Assembly (NCBI RefSeq): GCF_000198775.1 | Contig: NC_014722.1 | Coordinates: 893,262-925,533, forward strand | Direction of reading: 5' to 3' | DNA from: Mycetohabitans rhizoxinica HKI 454 | Lineage (GTDB): Bacteria; Pseudomonadota; Gammaproteobacteria; Burkholderiales; Burkholderiaceae | DNA length: 32,272 bases | Program-made: the position numbers and the translations under genes | Part shown: positions 16,133 to 25,831 of the stretch, one piece after another | Layout of the letters: every line of letters starts with the position of its first letter | Position numbering within the stretch: the stretch's first letter is position 1 | Notes under the pieces: generated by a model | Databases searched by the model: none | Told to the model about the DNA's origin: nothing | What the model saw: only the letters and a program-made list of their open reading frames with translations

Positions 16133-17176
16133 CTACGCTGATTGTTGTCCCGGGTCGTTGATGGCACTCAAATCCCAGCGCGGCTTGACAGTGAACGCAT
16201 ACAACGTATTGGCTGCCGCGGGATTGCGTTGCAGGCGTAGTGCTCCCGCGAGCGCAATCATCGCGCCGTTATCGGTGCATAGTGCAAGGTCGGGATAGTA
16301 CACATCGAAGCCGCGCTTGGCGGCAGCGGCACACAGCGCTTCGCGCAACTGGCGGTTCGCGCCAACCCCGCCGGCCACGACGAGCCGCTTCATGCCTGTG
16401 CGCTTGAGGGCGGCAACTGCCTTCGCGACCAGTACTTCGACCGCGGCATCAACAAAGCCGCGTGCCAAATCGGCTTTTGCCTGCTCGCAAACGTTCGAGC
16501 CGATTCGGCTCAGGTGCGTGAGAACCGCTGTCTTCAATCCACTGAAGCTGAAGTCCAGGTCGCCCGAATGCAGCATTGGGCGGGGCAATTCGACGGCGCC
16601 AGGCGTGCCGAACTCGGCCAGCCGCGAAACTTCCGGTCCCCCAGGGTAGTTCAGTCCGAGCAATTTTGCGGTCTTGTCGAACGCTTCACCCGCTGCATCG
16701 TCCAGTGTTTCGCCGAGCGTCTGGTAGTCGCCGACCTCGGCCACCCGCATCAGCTGCGTATGGCCGCCGGAGACCAGCAGCGCCACGAATGGAAACGGCG
16801 GTGGCGTTTGCGCGAGTAACGGCGACAGCAAGTGCCCCTCGAGATGGTGAATGCCGATGACCGGCTTGCTAAGCGCCAGCCCTAACGCATTCGCGATGCT
16901 GGCTCCAACGAGCAGCGCCCCGGCGAGCCCCGGCCCCTGCGTAAATGCAATCGCATCGATTGAGGTGCGCGCCACCTCGGCCTGCTGCAACACCTGCTCG
17001 AGCAGCGGCAGCGCGCGCCGGATATGGTCACGTGATGCGAGTTCTGGCACCACGCCGCCATAGTCGCGGTGCATGGCGATTTGCGAATGCAGTGCGTGTG
17101 CTAGCAGCCCGCGCCGGCTGTCGTACAGCGCGAGCCCGGTTTCATCACATGAGCTTTCGATACCGAGGACGAGCAT
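16133..17176 (-). CDS. tsaD: tRNA N6-threonylcarbamoyladenosine synthase catalytic subunit TsaD
   Basis: The 347-residue ASKHA-fold protein begins [19 protein letters not shown] and contains the iron-binding histidines in [14 protein letters not shown], the [11 protein letters not shown] loop and [15 protein letters not shown]. With TsaB, TsaC and TsaE it installs t6A at position 37 of tRNAs reading ANN codons. The start at 17176 matches the family exactly, although the frame is open further upstream. It converges on folE2 across 205 bases, where I see only a weak GC hairpin. It is divergent from the flavoprotein gene, with a 154-base shared upstream region. Confidence 0.97.
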   Translation of the reverse strand: MLVLGIESSCDETGLALYDSRRGLLAHALHSQIAMHRDYGGVVPELASRDHIRRALPLLEQVLQQAEVARTSIDAIAFTQGPGLAGALLVGASIANALGLALSKPVIGIHHLEGHLLSPLLAQTPPPFPFVALLVSGGHTQLMRVAEVGDYQTLGETLDDAAGEAFDKTAKLLGLNYPGGPEVSRLAEFGTPGAVELPRPMLHSGDLDFSFSGLKTAVLTHLSRIGSNVCEQAKADLARGFVDAAVEVLVAKAVAALKRTGMKRLVVAGGVGANRQLREALCAAAAKRGFDVYYPDLALCTDNGAMIALAGALRLQRNPAAANTLYAFTVKPRWDLSAINDPGQQSA

Positions 17177-17330
17177 GAGAATCGGACAAAAGGGTGATCG
17201 AGCCGGATGCGGCCCCATTTGCGCCACTGGCTTGCCAGATGGCCGGCACGGCGCGCGACGCCCGCAACGCAATCAATTAGTATAGCAGTGCGACCACCGA
17301 CGTGGCTGGCAAGCCGGTAGAATGCGCGCC

Positions 17331-18545
17331 ATGGAACACTTCGATATCGCCGTGATTGGCGCCGGCGCCGCCGGCATGATGTGTGCGGCTGTGGCCGGCC
17401 AGCTTGGGCGGCGTGTCGTGCTGATCGACCACGCACCGCGCGTTGCCGAGAAAATCCGGATTTCCGGCGGCGGGCGGTGCAATTTCACAAACCTGCAGGC
17501 GGACTGGACCCGCTACTTGTCCGAGAACCCGTCGTTTTGCCGCTCCGCGCTCGCCCGCTATACACCGCAGGATTTTCTGGCACTGTTGCGCACCCATCGT
17601 GTTCGGTGGCATGAAAAGCACAAGGGGCAACTTTTTTGCGACGATTCAAGCGAGACGATTATTGATGTGCTCAAGCGCGAATGCAGCACCGGCGGCGTCA
17701 CGTGGCGCCATCCATTGCCGGTTGCGGACGTGGCCGTCGATACGATGGGGTTCGTGTTGAGCACGCATGCCAGCGCGCTGCACGCGCGGGCGCTCGTGGT
17801 GGCAACGGGTGGGCTGTCGATCCCGAAGATTGGGGCGAGCGACTTCGCGTACAGGCTCGCCAAACGCTTTGGTCATAAGCTTGTCGAGCCGCGTCCGGCG
17901 CTGGTGCCACTGACCTTCGCCGCCGCACACTGGGCGCCGTATGCGGCGCTGGCCGGAATATCGATGACGGCACGCGTATCAACAGGCGGCGACAAGCGGC
18001 GTGCCGAGTTCGTCGAGGACTTGCTGTTTACGCATCGCGGACTGTCTGGCCCCGGTATTTTGCAGATCTCCAGCTATTGGAACCCGGGGCATGCTGTGTC
18101 GATCGACCTATTGCCGTCGTTTGAGGTGGCCACTGCACTGCTTGACGCAAAAGCCGCGTCGCGTCGGCAATTGGCAAACCAGCTCGCTGAATGGATGCCG
18201 GCGCGGCTGGCACAGTGCTGGGCGATCCAGCACCGCCTCCCGCCTCAGGCGCGGCTGGCCGATATTGCCGACAAGGCGCTGCATCGACTGGCCAGCGGGC
18301 TCCAGCAATGGACGTTGACGCCGGATGGCACCGAAGGCTTTCGCAAGGCCGAGGTCACGCGCGGTGGCGTCGATACCCGTGAACTATCGTCGACCACGAT
18401 GATGAGCAAGCGGATGCCGGGCCTGTACTTCATTGGCGAGGCGGTGGACGTGACCGGATGGCTGGGTGGGTACAATTTCCAGTGGGCGTGGTCATCCGGT
18501 GTCGCGGCGGGTCGGGCTGCCTCCGCCGCTGTTGTGCAACGTTAG
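17331..18545 (+). CDS. BaiN/YhiN (HI0933)-family FAD-dependent oxidoreductase
   Basis: The 404-residue protein starts MEHFDIAVIGAGAAGMMCA, an FAD-binding Rossmann motif. It carries the family signature ISGGGRCNFTNLQ, then VATGGLSIPKIGASDFAY and the C-terminal VTGWLGGYNFQWAWSSG. The family is widespread and mostly uncharacterised; one member, BaiN, reduces bile-acid intermediates. The reaction here cannot be assigned. Start 17331 is preferred over the ATG at 17322 because the flavin motif normally begins within a few residues. It is followed 100 bases later by rpsU, which has its own promoter. Confidence 0.85.
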   Translation: MEHFDIAVIGAGAAGMMCAAVAGQLGRRVVLIDHAPRVAEKIRISGGGRCNFTNLQADWTRYLSENPSFCRSALARYTPQDFLALLRTHRVRWHEKHKGQLFCDDSSETIIDVLKRECSTGGVTWRHPLPVADVAVDTMGFVLSTHASALHARALVVATGGLSIPKIGASDFAYRLAKRFGHKLVEPRPALVPLTFAAAHWAPYAALAGISMTARVSTGGDKRRAEFVEDLLFTHRGLSGPGILQISSYWNPGHAVSIDLLPSFEVATALLDAKAASRRQLANQLAEWMPARLAQCWAIQHRLPPQARLADIADKALHRLASGLQQWTLTPDGTEGFRKAEVTRGGVDTRELSSTTMMSKRMPGLYFIGEAVDVTGWLGGYNFQWAWSSGVAAGRAASAAVVQR

Positions 18546-18582
18546 CCGAGCGCTGAAGTTCGGCATTGCGTGCACGCACATC

Positions 18583-18591
18583 TGCTATACT
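18583..18591 (+). promoter_or_regulatory. rpsU promoter with extended -10
   Basis: TGCTATACT is an extended -10 element (TGn plus TATACT). A poor -35 lies 17 bases upstream (GCATTG), which the TGn extension would offset. It stands 58 bases before the rpsU start, in the short gap after the flavoprotein gene. Confidence 0.55.
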
Positions 18592-18648
18592 TTCACACCT
18601 TTGGTGTGTGTTGGTGGGATGCGTCCCTTTTTCATACCTTAACTGGAC

Positions 18649-18861
18649 ATGACGACGATTCGCGTTAAAGAGAACGAGCCTTTTGAAGTTGCGATGCGCC
18701 GCTTCAAACGCACGATCGAAAAGAACGGGTTGTTGACCGAGTTGCGTGCGCGCGAGTTTTACGAGAAGCCGACCGCGGAGCGCAAGCGGAAAAAGGCAGC
18801 GGCGGTCAAGCGCCATTTTAAGCGTTTGCGCAGCCAGATGCTGCCGAAAAAGCTTTACTGA
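18649..18861 (+). CDS. rpsU: 30S ribosomal protein S21
   Basis: The 70-residue basic protein reads [19 protein letters not shown] and ends [12 protein letters not shown], the standard S21 form. S21 joins the 30S platform near the anti-Shine-Dalgarno region and aids initiation. It opens the macromolecular synthesis block, followed by yqeY, dnaG and rpoD. A strong terminator downstream separates its high expression from that of dnaG, as in other proteobacteria. Confidence 0.97.
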   Translation: MTTIRVKENEPFEVAMRRFKRTIEKNGLLTELRAREFYEKPTAERKRKKAAAVKRHFKRLRSQMLPKKLY

Positions 18862-18978
18862 TCCAGTATCGCGCCGACGCGGCAGTCGAGTTGGCGCGGT
18901 CACCCCGCAAACCTGCACCGCGTGTGCGTGCAGGGATGCTGCTGTGGCAGGCGCTGATGGGACCGCGTTGCTGCGCAG

Positions 18979-19012
18979 ACCCGCTTGTGGATTGTGTCCC
19001 AAGCGGGTTTTT
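18979..19012 (+). terminator. Rho-independent terminator between rpsU and yqeY-dnaG
   Basis: ACCCGCTTG and CAAGCGGGT form a nine-bp perfect stem, followed by TTTTT. It lies about 115 bases past rpsU and 68 bases before yqeY, the place where Escherichia coli also has a terminator between rpsU and dnaG. Confidence 0.8.
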
Positions 19013-19079
19013 GTGTTAAACGTCGGTTACCGTATGTCACAATTCCATAGGCAAATCTGGGCCGTTGACGGCAATACGC

Positions 19080-19529
19080 ATGAGCTTGAAAGATCGTATC
19101 AATGATGACATGAAGGCCGCGATGCGCGCCCGTGACAGCGAGCGGCTCGCGACCATCCGCTTGTTGCTGGCTGCGCTCAAGCAGCGTGAGGTGGACGAGC
19201 GCACGACGCTGGACGACACGGCGATCGTGACAGTCGTCGATAAGCTGATCAAGCAGCGCAAGGATTCGATTTCGCAGTTTCAGTCCGCCGGCCGTGAGGA
19301 TTTGGTCGCGAAGGAATCGGCGGAGCTTGTGGTGCTGCAGCAGTACATGCCTGCCCAGCTGTCCGACGCCGACGTCGCCGCGCAGGTTCAGGGCGCGATT
19401 GCGCAAACGGGCGCGGCCGGTCCCCAGGACATGGGCAAGGTCATGGCGCTGCTCAAGGGCAGGCTCGCGGGCCGTGCCGACATGACGGCGGTTTCCGCAC
19501 AAGTGAAGGCGGCCTTGTCGGCGAAGTAG
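19080..19529 (+). CDS. yqeY: GatB/YqeY-domain protein
   Basis: The 149-residue protein begins MSLKDRINDDMKAAMRARDS and contains LATIRLLLAALKQREVDER, VVDKLIKQRKDSISQF and LPAQLSD-like segments of the YqeY family. YqeY is related to the tRNA-binding tail domain of GatB/GatE amidotransferases, but its role is not established. The start at 19080 is chosen because the family begins just before SLKDRI; the open frame reaches 19065. It lies 16 bases before dnaG, so they are co-transcribed, as in many proteobacteria. Confidence 0.9.
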   Translation: MSLKDRINDDMKAAMRARDSERLATIRLLLAALKQREVDERTTLDDTAIVTVVDKLIKQRKDSISQFQSAGREDLVAKESAELVVLQQYMPAQLSDADVAAQVQGAIAQTGAAGPQDMGKVMALLKGRLAGRADMTAVSAQVKAALSAK

Positions 19530-19545
19530 CCTTGCCGGGGCGACC

Positions 19546-21453
19546 GTGATTCCGCATTCATTCCTGCAAGACCTGCTAAACCGCGTCGATATCGTCGACG
19601 TGGTGGGGCGGTACGTGCAGTTGAAAAAGGGCGGGGCAAACTTCAGTGGGCTGTGCCCGTTCCATAACGAAAAGAGTCCCTCGTTCACCGTCAGTCCGAC
19701 CAAGCAGTTCTACCATTGCTTCGGCTGTGGCGCGCATGGCACCGCGATCGGTTTCCTGATGGAGCATGCCGGCTTGACGTTTCCCGAGGCTGTCGGTGAG
19801 CTGGCGCAGTCCGTTGGACTCACCGTTCCACACGAACCCGCGCCGGGTGCCTATGGCGGTGGAAGCCCGCCCGGACCGGGAAGCGGCACTGATCCGCCGC
19901 CTGCTAATGCCGGCACGGCGCGCGCGCTCGTTGACGTCATGCAGGTCGCGGCCGATTATTATCGCAAGCAGTTGCGGGGCGCGCCGGACGCAATCCAGTA
20001 CCTGAAGAGACGGGGCTTAACCGGCGAGATTGCGCTGCGCTTCGGATTGGGTTATGCGCCGGATGGCTGGCAAAACCTCGAGTCGGCATTCGCGGACTAT
20101 CGCGACGACGCGTTGCTCGAAGCAGGTCTGGTGATTGTCAGTGACAAGGCGTCAAGCAACGGCGAAGCGCGCCGCTACGACCGCTTTCGCCAACGCATCA
20201 TGTTCCCGATCCGCAACGTGCGCGGACAGGTGATCGGCTTCGGCGCACGTGTGCTCGATGACGGCGGCGAGCCGAAGTATTTGAATTCGCCGGAAACGCC
20301 GCTATTTAACAAGGGAACTGAGTTGTACGGCCTGTTCGAGGCACGTCTTGCGATCCGCGAGAAGGGCTTCGTGCTGGTTGTGGAGGGTTACATGGACGTC
20401 GTTGCACTGGCGCAGTTGGGTTTTCCAAATGCGGTGGCGACGCTGGGCACCGCGTGCACGCCGGTGCATGTCCAAAAACTGATGCGGCAGACCGACACGG
20501 TGATCTTCAGCTTCGACGGTGACGTGGCGGGGCGGCGCGCCGCGCGGCGCGCGCTGGACGCATGCTTGCCGCATGCGGCGGACAATCGCACCATCCGTTT
20601 CCTGTTTCTGCCCGCGGAGCACGATCCGGACAGCTATATCCGCGAGCATGGCATGCAGGCATTTGCAGACCAGATCGGGCGGGCAATGCCGCTGTCGCAG
20701 TTCCTGCTCAACGAGGTGCTGGCGGACAAGGAGATCGACCAGCCGGAAGGGCGGGCCAAGGCGTTGTATGACGCCAAGCCACTGCTGCAAGCACTGCCGC
20801 CCAACGCGCTGAGGGCTCAAATTCTGCACATGCTAGCGGATCGGCTGGCGACGCCCGTTGAAGAAGTGGCGCAATTCTGCGAAATTGGCTCGCGTACCGC
20901 GCCCGCGGTGCGTGGTGCGCCGGCACGTGCCGATCGTCGTCGCGTTACCGGCCACGAGCATCGGGCACTACGCAATGTGATCATGTATCCGCGCATCGTC
21001 GCGATGCTCGATGTGCAGGATTGCGACACGCTAGCCACGCTTGCCCGGCAGGGAGCCTTGTTTGCCGAGACGATCGCGCACGCGCGGCAACTGGGGGACG
21101 CGGCCGAATATCGGCTATTGAAGGATCTGCTGCTTAATTCTCCGAATGCGCCGACGTATGAGGAAATCTTCCGGGAAATTCTGGTCTATGATGAAAACGT
21201 ACGCGATTTGCTGCATGCGTCGCCGGACGACGACAGCGCGCAGCGGCGCGATGAGCAGGAACGGATCGCAGCTGACGAAGTCAGGGCGGTGGTCGCGAAG
21301 ATGCGTTACGACGCTTGCTGCGAACGACTTGAAATTCTGTCTCGGCAGCCAAAATTGGAAGGAGAGCAGGCCAGGGAGTTCGCCGAGTTGTCGCAGCGGC
21401 GTGCCGAACTGAAGCGTCGGGCCATGGCGTTGGCGCTTACCGGAGGAGCTTGA
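19546..21453 (+). CDS. dnaG: DNA primase
   Basis: The 635-residue protein begins at GTG with IPHSFLQDLLNRVDIVDVVG. A CHC2-type zinc-binding domain follows (LCPFHNEKSPSF, FYHCFGCGAHG). The catalytic core includes RFRQRIMFPIRNVRGQVIGF and the TOPRIM motifs VVEGYMDVVALAQ and FSFDGDVAGRRAARRAL. The C-terminal 180 residues form the less conserved helicase-binding region. It makes RNA primers for lagging-strand synthesis together with DnaB. GGGG lies six bases before the GTG. The gene is coupled to yqeY and followed by a separate rpoD promoter. Confidence 0.97.
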   Translation: MIPHSFLQDLLNRVDIVDVVGRYVQLKKGGANFSGLCPFHNEKSPSFTVSPTKQFYHCFGCGAHGTAIGFLMEHAGLTFPEAVGELAQSVGLTVPHEPAPGAYGGGSPPGPGSGTDPPPANAGTARALVDVMQVAADYYRKQLRGAPDAIQYLKRRGLTGEIALRFGLGYAPDGWQNLESAFADYRDDALLEAGLVIVSDKASSNGEARRYDRFRQRIMFPIRNVRGQVIGFGARVLDDGGEPKYLNSPETPLFNKGTELYGLFEARLAIREKGFVLVVEGYMDVVALAQLGFPNAVATLGTACTPVHVQKLMRQTDTVIFSFDGDVAGRRAARRALDACLPHAADNRTIRFLFLPAEHDPDSYIREHGMQAFADQIGRAMPLSQFLLNEVLADKEIDQPEGRAKALYDAKPLLQALPPNALRAQILHMLADRLATPVEEVAQFCEIGSRTAPAVRGAPARADRRRVTGHEHRALRNVIMYPRIVAMLDVQDCDTLATLARQGALFAETIAHARQLGDAAEYRLLKDLLLNSPNAPTYEEIFREILVYDENVRDLLHASPDDDSAQRRDEQERIAADEVRAVVAKMRYDACCERLEILSRQPKLEGEQAREFAELSQRRAELKRRAMALALTGGA

Positions 21454-21459
21454 CCGCTG

Positions 21460-21468
21460 TGCTATAAT
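21460..21468 (+). promoter_or_regulatory. rpoD promoter with extended -10
   Basis: TGCTATAAT is a perfect extended -10 placed just after the dnaG stop. The upstream TTGACC is only seven bases away and cannot serve as its -35. Transcription would begin near 21475 and leave a long leader that now contains the damaged 5' end of rpoD. The layout matches the rpsU promoter. Confidence 0.6.
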
Positions 21469-21853
21469 TGAAGGTTTTCAGCGGGGTTGTTCCGGGCGTC
21501 GAGCTAGGGTGGAATCGCCATAGCAAAGACCGTAGGGTGGAAAAGAGGCTGGATCGGCTCGAAAGCGCAGGCCAGTGGCGGTAGACGACTCGGTCCGCGG
21601 CGAAACCGGCCCATTCCCACTGCGGCGTGTCGGCGAACATCGCGCGATCTACCCAGCGGGAAGCGACGAAGCGATCCTCCGCGACGGCGAAGTCCGCCGA
21701 GCAGGCCCGCGATGCGCGCGGCCGAGGCGTTCCCGAAGCGGGCAAGTCGGAAGGTCGTGGCGACCGGGTAACAGCCGGATTAGCCGCACTGAGAGAGTAT
21801 CCACGGTTGAAGCGGCGGCCGTCGAAGAGCCGCAAGTCGAGACCAGAGCCGTA

Positions 21854-23911
21854 ATGGCGACATCCATGACGAAAAAGCTGAACGAAGTACCAGTTGACGA
21901 TGAAGCGGGCCAAATCGATGAGTCGGCCGGCTCGGCTGCGCCGGTAAAGGGTGAGAAGATCAAGGCGCGCGATCGCAGGGCCAAGGAAAAGGCGCTGCTG
22001 AAGGAGGCGTTTGCGTCTCACCAGCCGGGTACTGCCGAGGAGCTCGAGGAGCGCCGCTCGAAACTGCGCGCGCTGATCAAGCTGGGCAAGGAGCGCGGCT
22101 TCCTAACGTATGCTGAAATCAACGATCACCTACCGGACAATTTCGCGGAAACCGAGGCGATCGAGAGCATCATCAGCACGTTCAACGACATGGGCGTGGC
22201 GGTCTATGAACAGGCACCCGATGCGGAAACGCTGCTGCTCAACGACAACGCGCCGTCGGTGTCATCCGACGATGAAGTCGAAGAGGAGGCCGAGGTCGCG
22301 TTGTCGACGGTGGACTCTGAATTCGGCCGCACGACCGACCCGGTGCGCATGTACATGCGTGAGATGGGCACCGTCGAGCTGTTGACACGAGAAGGCGAGA
22401 TCGAGATCGCCAAGCGTATCGAAGACGGCCTGAAGCACATGGTTCAGGCGATCTCGGCGTGCCCGACGACAATTGCGGACATCCTTGCGATGGCCGAGCG
22501 GGTCGCCAACGATGAAATCCGCGTGGACGAACTGGTCGATGGCCTGATCGATCCGAACGCGGAGGATGCGGACGGTTTTAGCGCGTCGGATGCGGACGAG
22601 ATTGAGTCGGAAGCTGACGACGCTGACGAAGGTGACGAGGAAGAGGAAGAAGAGGACGAAGGTGCGGGAGCGGCCGCGGCCAGCGCCGCGCAGCTCGAGG
22701 CGCTGAAGCGTGCGTCGCTGGAGCGCTTTGCGCTGATCGGTGAGTGGTTCGACAAAATGCGTCGCGCGTACGAGAAGGAGGGCTATAAGTCCAAGTCGTA
22801 TCTGAAGGCGCAAGAGGCGATCCAGGCTGAGTTGATGTCGATTCGCTTTACTGCCCGCACGGTTGAGCGGCTGTGCGACACGTTGCGCGCGCAGGTTGAC
22901 GAGGTGCGTCAAGTGGAGCGCCAGATCTTGCATATTGTCGTCGACAAGTGCGGGATGCCACGTGCGGAATTCATTGCGCGCTTCCCGAGCAACGAGACCA
23001 ACCTAGACTGGGCCGAGCAGATTGTCGCCGAGGGGCATCCGTACAGCGCGGTGCTCGAGCGCAATATCCCGGCGATCCGCGAACAGCAGCAGCGTCTGAT
23101 CGACTTACAGGCGCGTGTCGTGCTGCCGCTGAAGGACTTGAAGGAAACCAACCGTCAGATGGCGGCTGGCGAACTCAAGGCGCGGCAAGCCAAGCGCGAA
23201 ATGACGGAGGCCAACTTGCGGCTGGTCATTTCAATTGCGAAGAAGTATACGAACCGTGGCTTGCAGTTCCTGGATTTGATCCAGGAAGGCAATATTGGCT
23301 TGATGAAAGCGGTTGACAAGTTCGAATATCGACGGGGCTACAAATTCTCCACGTATGCGACGTGGTGGATTCGCCAAGCGATTACGCGGTCGATCGCGGA
23401 TCAGGCACGCACGATTCGGATTCCGGTCCACATGATCGAGACGATCAATAAGATGAACCGGATCTCACGGCAAATCCTGCAAGAGACGGGGCTTGAGCCG
23501 GATCCGGCCACGCTCGCCGAAAAAATGGAGATGCCTGAGGACAAGATCCGCAAGATCATGAAGATCGCGAAGGAACCGATTTCGATGGAAACACCGATCG
23601 GCGACGACGACGATTCTCACCTGGGCGATTTCATCGAAGATAACAATACGGTGGCGCCGGCCGACGCGGCATTACACGCGAGTATGCGAGACGTCGTGAA
23701 AGACGTGCTGGACTCGTTGACGCCGCGCGAAGCAAAGGTATTGCGGATGCGCTTTGGCATTGAGATGAGCACGGACCATACGCTCGAGGAAGTCGGTAAG
23801 CAGTTCGACGTGACGCGTGAGCGAATCCGTCAGATCGAGGCGAAGGCGTTGCGCAAATTGCGTCATCCAAGTCGCTCGGATAAGCTAAAGTCGTTTCTCG
23901 AAGGCAACTGA
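21854..23911 (+). CDS. rpoD: Primary sigma factor RpoD (sigma-70)
   Basis: From ATG 21854 the protein has 685 residues. Region 1.1 starts near residue 45 ([33 protein letters not shown]). Region 1.2 follows ([20 protein letters not shown]), then an acidic non-conserved insert ([15 protein letters not shown]). Region 2 carries the -10 recognition helix ([20 protein letters not shown]), and region 4.2 the -35 helix ([20 protein letters not shown]). It is the housekeeping sigma factor. The start is uncertain: the frame is open to GTG 21575, but that stretch reads poorly. A second frame (21627-21854) ends in TAATG exactly at this ATG, suggesting a frameshifted 5' extension and possible reinitiation. 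Confidence 0.9.
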   Translation: MATSMTKKLNEVPVDDEAGQIDESAGSAAPVKGEKIKARDRRAKEKALLKEAFASHQPGTAEELEERRSKLRALIKLGKERGFLTYAEINDHLPDNFAETEAIESIISTFNDMGVAVYEQAPDAETLLLNDNAPSVSSDDEVEEEAEVALSTVDSEFGRTTDPVRMYMREMGTVELLTREGEIEIAKRIEDGLKHMVQAISACPTTIADILAMAERVANDEIRVDELVDGLIDPNAEDADGFSASDADEIESEADDADEGDEEEEEEDEGAGAAAASAAQLEALKRASLERFALIGEWFDKMRRAYEKEGYKSKSYLKAQEAIQAELMSIRFTARTVERLCDTLRAQVDEVRQVERQILHIVVDKCGMPRAEFIARFPSNETNLDWAEQIVAEGHPYSAVLERNIPAIREQQQRLIDLQARVVLPLKDLKETNRQMAAGELKARQAKREMTEANLRLVISIAKKYTNRGLQFLDLIQEGNIGLMKAVDKFEYRRGYKFSTYATWWIRQAITRSIADQARTIRIPVHMIETINKMNRISRQILQETGLEPDPATLAEKMEMPEDKIRKIMKIAKEPISMETPIGDDDDSHLGDFIEDNNTVAPADAALHASMRDVVKDVLDSLTPREAKVLRMRFGIEMSTDHTLEEVGKQFDVTRERIRQIEAKALRKLRHPSRSDKLKSFLEGN

Positions 23912-23940
23912 GTTCCATTTTGCGTCATAATTGCTGATCC

Positions 23941-24019
<79 letters not shown>

Positions 24020-24027
24020 TATTTCAT

Positions 24028-24062
24028 GCGGCTCGCAGCGATGCGAGCCGCTTTGTTTTGTT
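24028..24062 (+). terminator. Terminator after the rpoD-tRNA unit
   Basis: GCGGCTCGCA and TGCGAGCCGC form a perfect ten-bp stem with a GCGA loop, followed by TTTGTTTTGTT. It closes the macromolecular synthesis operon directly after the tRNA and marks the left border of the mobile-element region. Confidence 0.85.
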
Positions 24063-24131
24063 CCGCCGAACTTTCCCCACGGAAGTATCCGACTGTAAAG
24101 TTAGTGGCAAGATCGCAGGAGAAACCTTGTC

Positions 24132-24395
24132 GTGCAGCAGTGGCGGTTCAGCGAAGAGCCAATCATCGGCGTGTTGAAGGAAGTCGAGGTCGGAATGACA
24201 GTGGCAGATGTGTGCCGCAAACACCGCATTTCGGACGGGGTGTTCTACAACGGGCGAAGCCGCTACGGCGGGATGGATGCATCGCAAGCGCGGCGCATGC
24301 GGTAGTTGGAGCAGGAGAACCAGCGGCTTAAGCGGCGGGTGGCCGAACAAGTGCTCGATATCCAGGTGCTAAAGGACGTTCTCGGAAAAAAGTGA
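24132..24395 (+). pseudogene. IS3-family transposase OrfA, interrupted by a stop
   Basis: The frame reads QQWRFSEEPIIGVLKEVEVG, then DVCRKHRISDGVFYNGRSRY, the helix-turn-helix of IS3-family OrfA. A TAG at 24303-24305 (after ARRMR) breaks it; beyond the stop the leucine-zipper-like part continues as LEQENQRLKRRVAEQVLDIQ to a natural stop at 24395. The element probably started near TGTAAAGTTAG (about 24094), but the right inverted repeat is not found. Confidence 0.75.
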
Positions 24396-24907
24396 GCTTG
24401 TCCGCGCAGCGCCGGGAAGTCGTGCCGCAGGTTTTTGAACAGTACGACTATTCGCAGCGCCGGGCGTGCGCGCTCGTTGGCCTGAACCGCACATCGAGCT
24501 CGACTTCTCGTTGACGGGTGTTCGCGTGGCGCGCGTGCTTGAGCAACTACGTCAACAGGGGCGGCGCCCGACCCTAATTTAGGTTGATAACGGGCCGCAG
24601 TTCGTCAGCAAGGCGCTCGACGCATGGGCGCACGAACATGGCGTCAAACTACCGTTCAGCCGTCCGGGTAAGCCGGTAGAAAATGCGCACATCGAGCGCT
24701 TCAACGGCCGACTGCGCGAAGCGTATTTGAACCAGCTTGCGTTCATCAGTCTCGACGATGCACACAAGCGAATCGAAGCATGGCGCGCGCACTACAACTT
24801 GATGCGCCCGCATAGTGCCTTGGGGCAACTGGCGCCGGACCCATCCGGCAACTGCATCAACCGGAAACCGGCGAGTCCACTCACTTTCGCGCACGGATGG
24901 CGTACTC
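24392..24907 (+). pseudogene. IS3-family transposase OrfB, deleted and stop-containing
   Basis: The N-terminal fragment VSLSAQRREVVPQVFEQYDY to VGLNRT runs to about 24492, where an internal deletion removes most of the catalytic core. A different frame then resumes at IELDFSLTGVRVARVLEQL, contains a TAG at 24580 just before VDNGPQFVSKALDAWAHEHG (the second catalytic Asp), and continues through HIERFNGRLREAYLNQ with the catalytic Glu to HYNLMRPHSALGQLAPD. At least three lesions make it dead. The C-terminal frame remains open to 25050 without recognisable content. Confidence 0.75.
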
Positions 24908-25046
24908 GGCGGGGTCAGTCCGTCAGACTTTCTTCGTCATCTTCTGGGTCCCTTTGCCGGCATTATCGCCGGCTCAGGCTCCGAGCGTTCCACTTATCCG
25001 ACTGTCCGATTTCTCGCGGCCATCTCTCGCCGGATTTGGCAAACAA

Positions 25047-25493
25047 TTAGTGCTTCACGCAAATTGCAAATCCTTGTAGGTTATCGCCTAGCGACTTGTC
25101 ATGCACGCCACCAATCCACCATCCCGTCATGTCGCTAGTCGGTTGCGAGACATCCAGTCCGGCAGACATCCAAAAACCCGCAGCGTCACTTGTTCCACCA
25201 GTTGGTTGCGCGCCGCATTGGGGCGCCCATACGTTTCCGCCGCCGCTTACAACTTGCCATCCGGCTGGGCATGGGATGATCAGATTGTCGACTCCACATG
25301 CATAGTTGGAGACGATTTGATATTGTGGAAGCGGAACGGCCAACTGCCACACACCGGATTGGCAAAAGAGTGGTGTTCCGTTGGCGTTCCTGGCTTGACG
25401 ACCGTTCTCAAGACATGTAGCGCCTTCTTCCACGACATTTGTCACTTGAATGTCTTGGACCCGTATTGTGCTAGTCTGGTTGCGGGTGACCAT
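25047..25493 (-). CDS. Pilin-shufflon-like secreted protein domain, separated from its signal peptide by a frameshift
   Basis: The 148-residue frame contains CLENGRQARNANGTPLFCQS followed by GVWQ, close to the 'C...G..ARN..G..L.CQSG.W' motif in the tails of PilV/shufflon and minor pilin proteins. The rest is rich in Gly, Trp and Cys, ending GFAICVKH. The reading frame is open upstream (DVGDVDTEGYS) to the point at which a signal peptide occurs in another frame (25504-25593). An extra C near 25528 explains the break. The ATG at 25493 has AAGGA six bases upstream, so it could be translated alone, but then would lack an export signal. It is probably a surface or adhesin-like protein; exact function unknown. 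Confidence 0.5.
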   Translation of the reverse strand: MVTRNQTSTIRVQDIQVTNVVEEGATCLENGRQARNANGTPLFCQSGVWQLAVPLPQYQIVSNYACGVDNLIIPCPAGWQVVSGGGNVWAPQCGAQPTGGTSDAAGFWMSAGLDVSQPTSDMTGWWIGGVHDKSLGDNLQGFAICVKH

Positions 25494-25503
25494 GGAGTAT
25501 CCT

Positions 25504-25593
25504 TCAGTATCGACATCTCCGACATCGGGCCCAAGCTGACGATGCCATAAGCGAGAACAAAAGCATCAAAATAAGTTTGATTGTTTTGCGCAT
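25504..25593 (-). pseudogene. Orphaned signal peptide of the pilin-like gene
   Basis: From ATG 25593, with GAAGG seven bases upstream, the frame gives MRKTIKLILMLLFSLMASSA then WA, a classic signal peptide with an AxA-like cleavage site, followed by seven odd residues and a stop at 25504. Deleting one C from the GGGCCC run joins it to DVGDVDTEGYSMVTRNQ of the downstream frame. It is therefore the true 5' end of the 25047-25493 gene. Confidence 0.6.
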
Positions 25594-25831
25594 GGTTAAC
25601 CTTCACCCCTACAAAGAAGTTTGTTAATTCACAATTCGAATGGGCCCGCAAAAAAATATAGGTTCTTTCAAATACAATTACAAGTGTTGCAGGTGAACTG
25701 TGATGGAAACGCGCCGTAAGGAAACAGCGGAGCGCAGCTTCGCCAGTCAATTATGAAAGCACTGTTACGGGTGCATGCGTGTCTGCGGGGCCCGCTCCCA
25801 TGCGGCCTCTACTAGAAGTTGTGCGATAAGT

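Noticed and set aside
21575..21853. N-terminal extension of RpoD from GTG 21575
   Set aside because: The residues look like the wrong frame (Arg/Gly/Pro-rich), there is no ribosome site, and TAATG at 21854 offers a better start. It is not excluded.
25442..25750. 102-codon leftward frame upstream of the pilin-like gene
   Set aside because: It overlaps the signal peptide and pilin frames and has no motif of its own.
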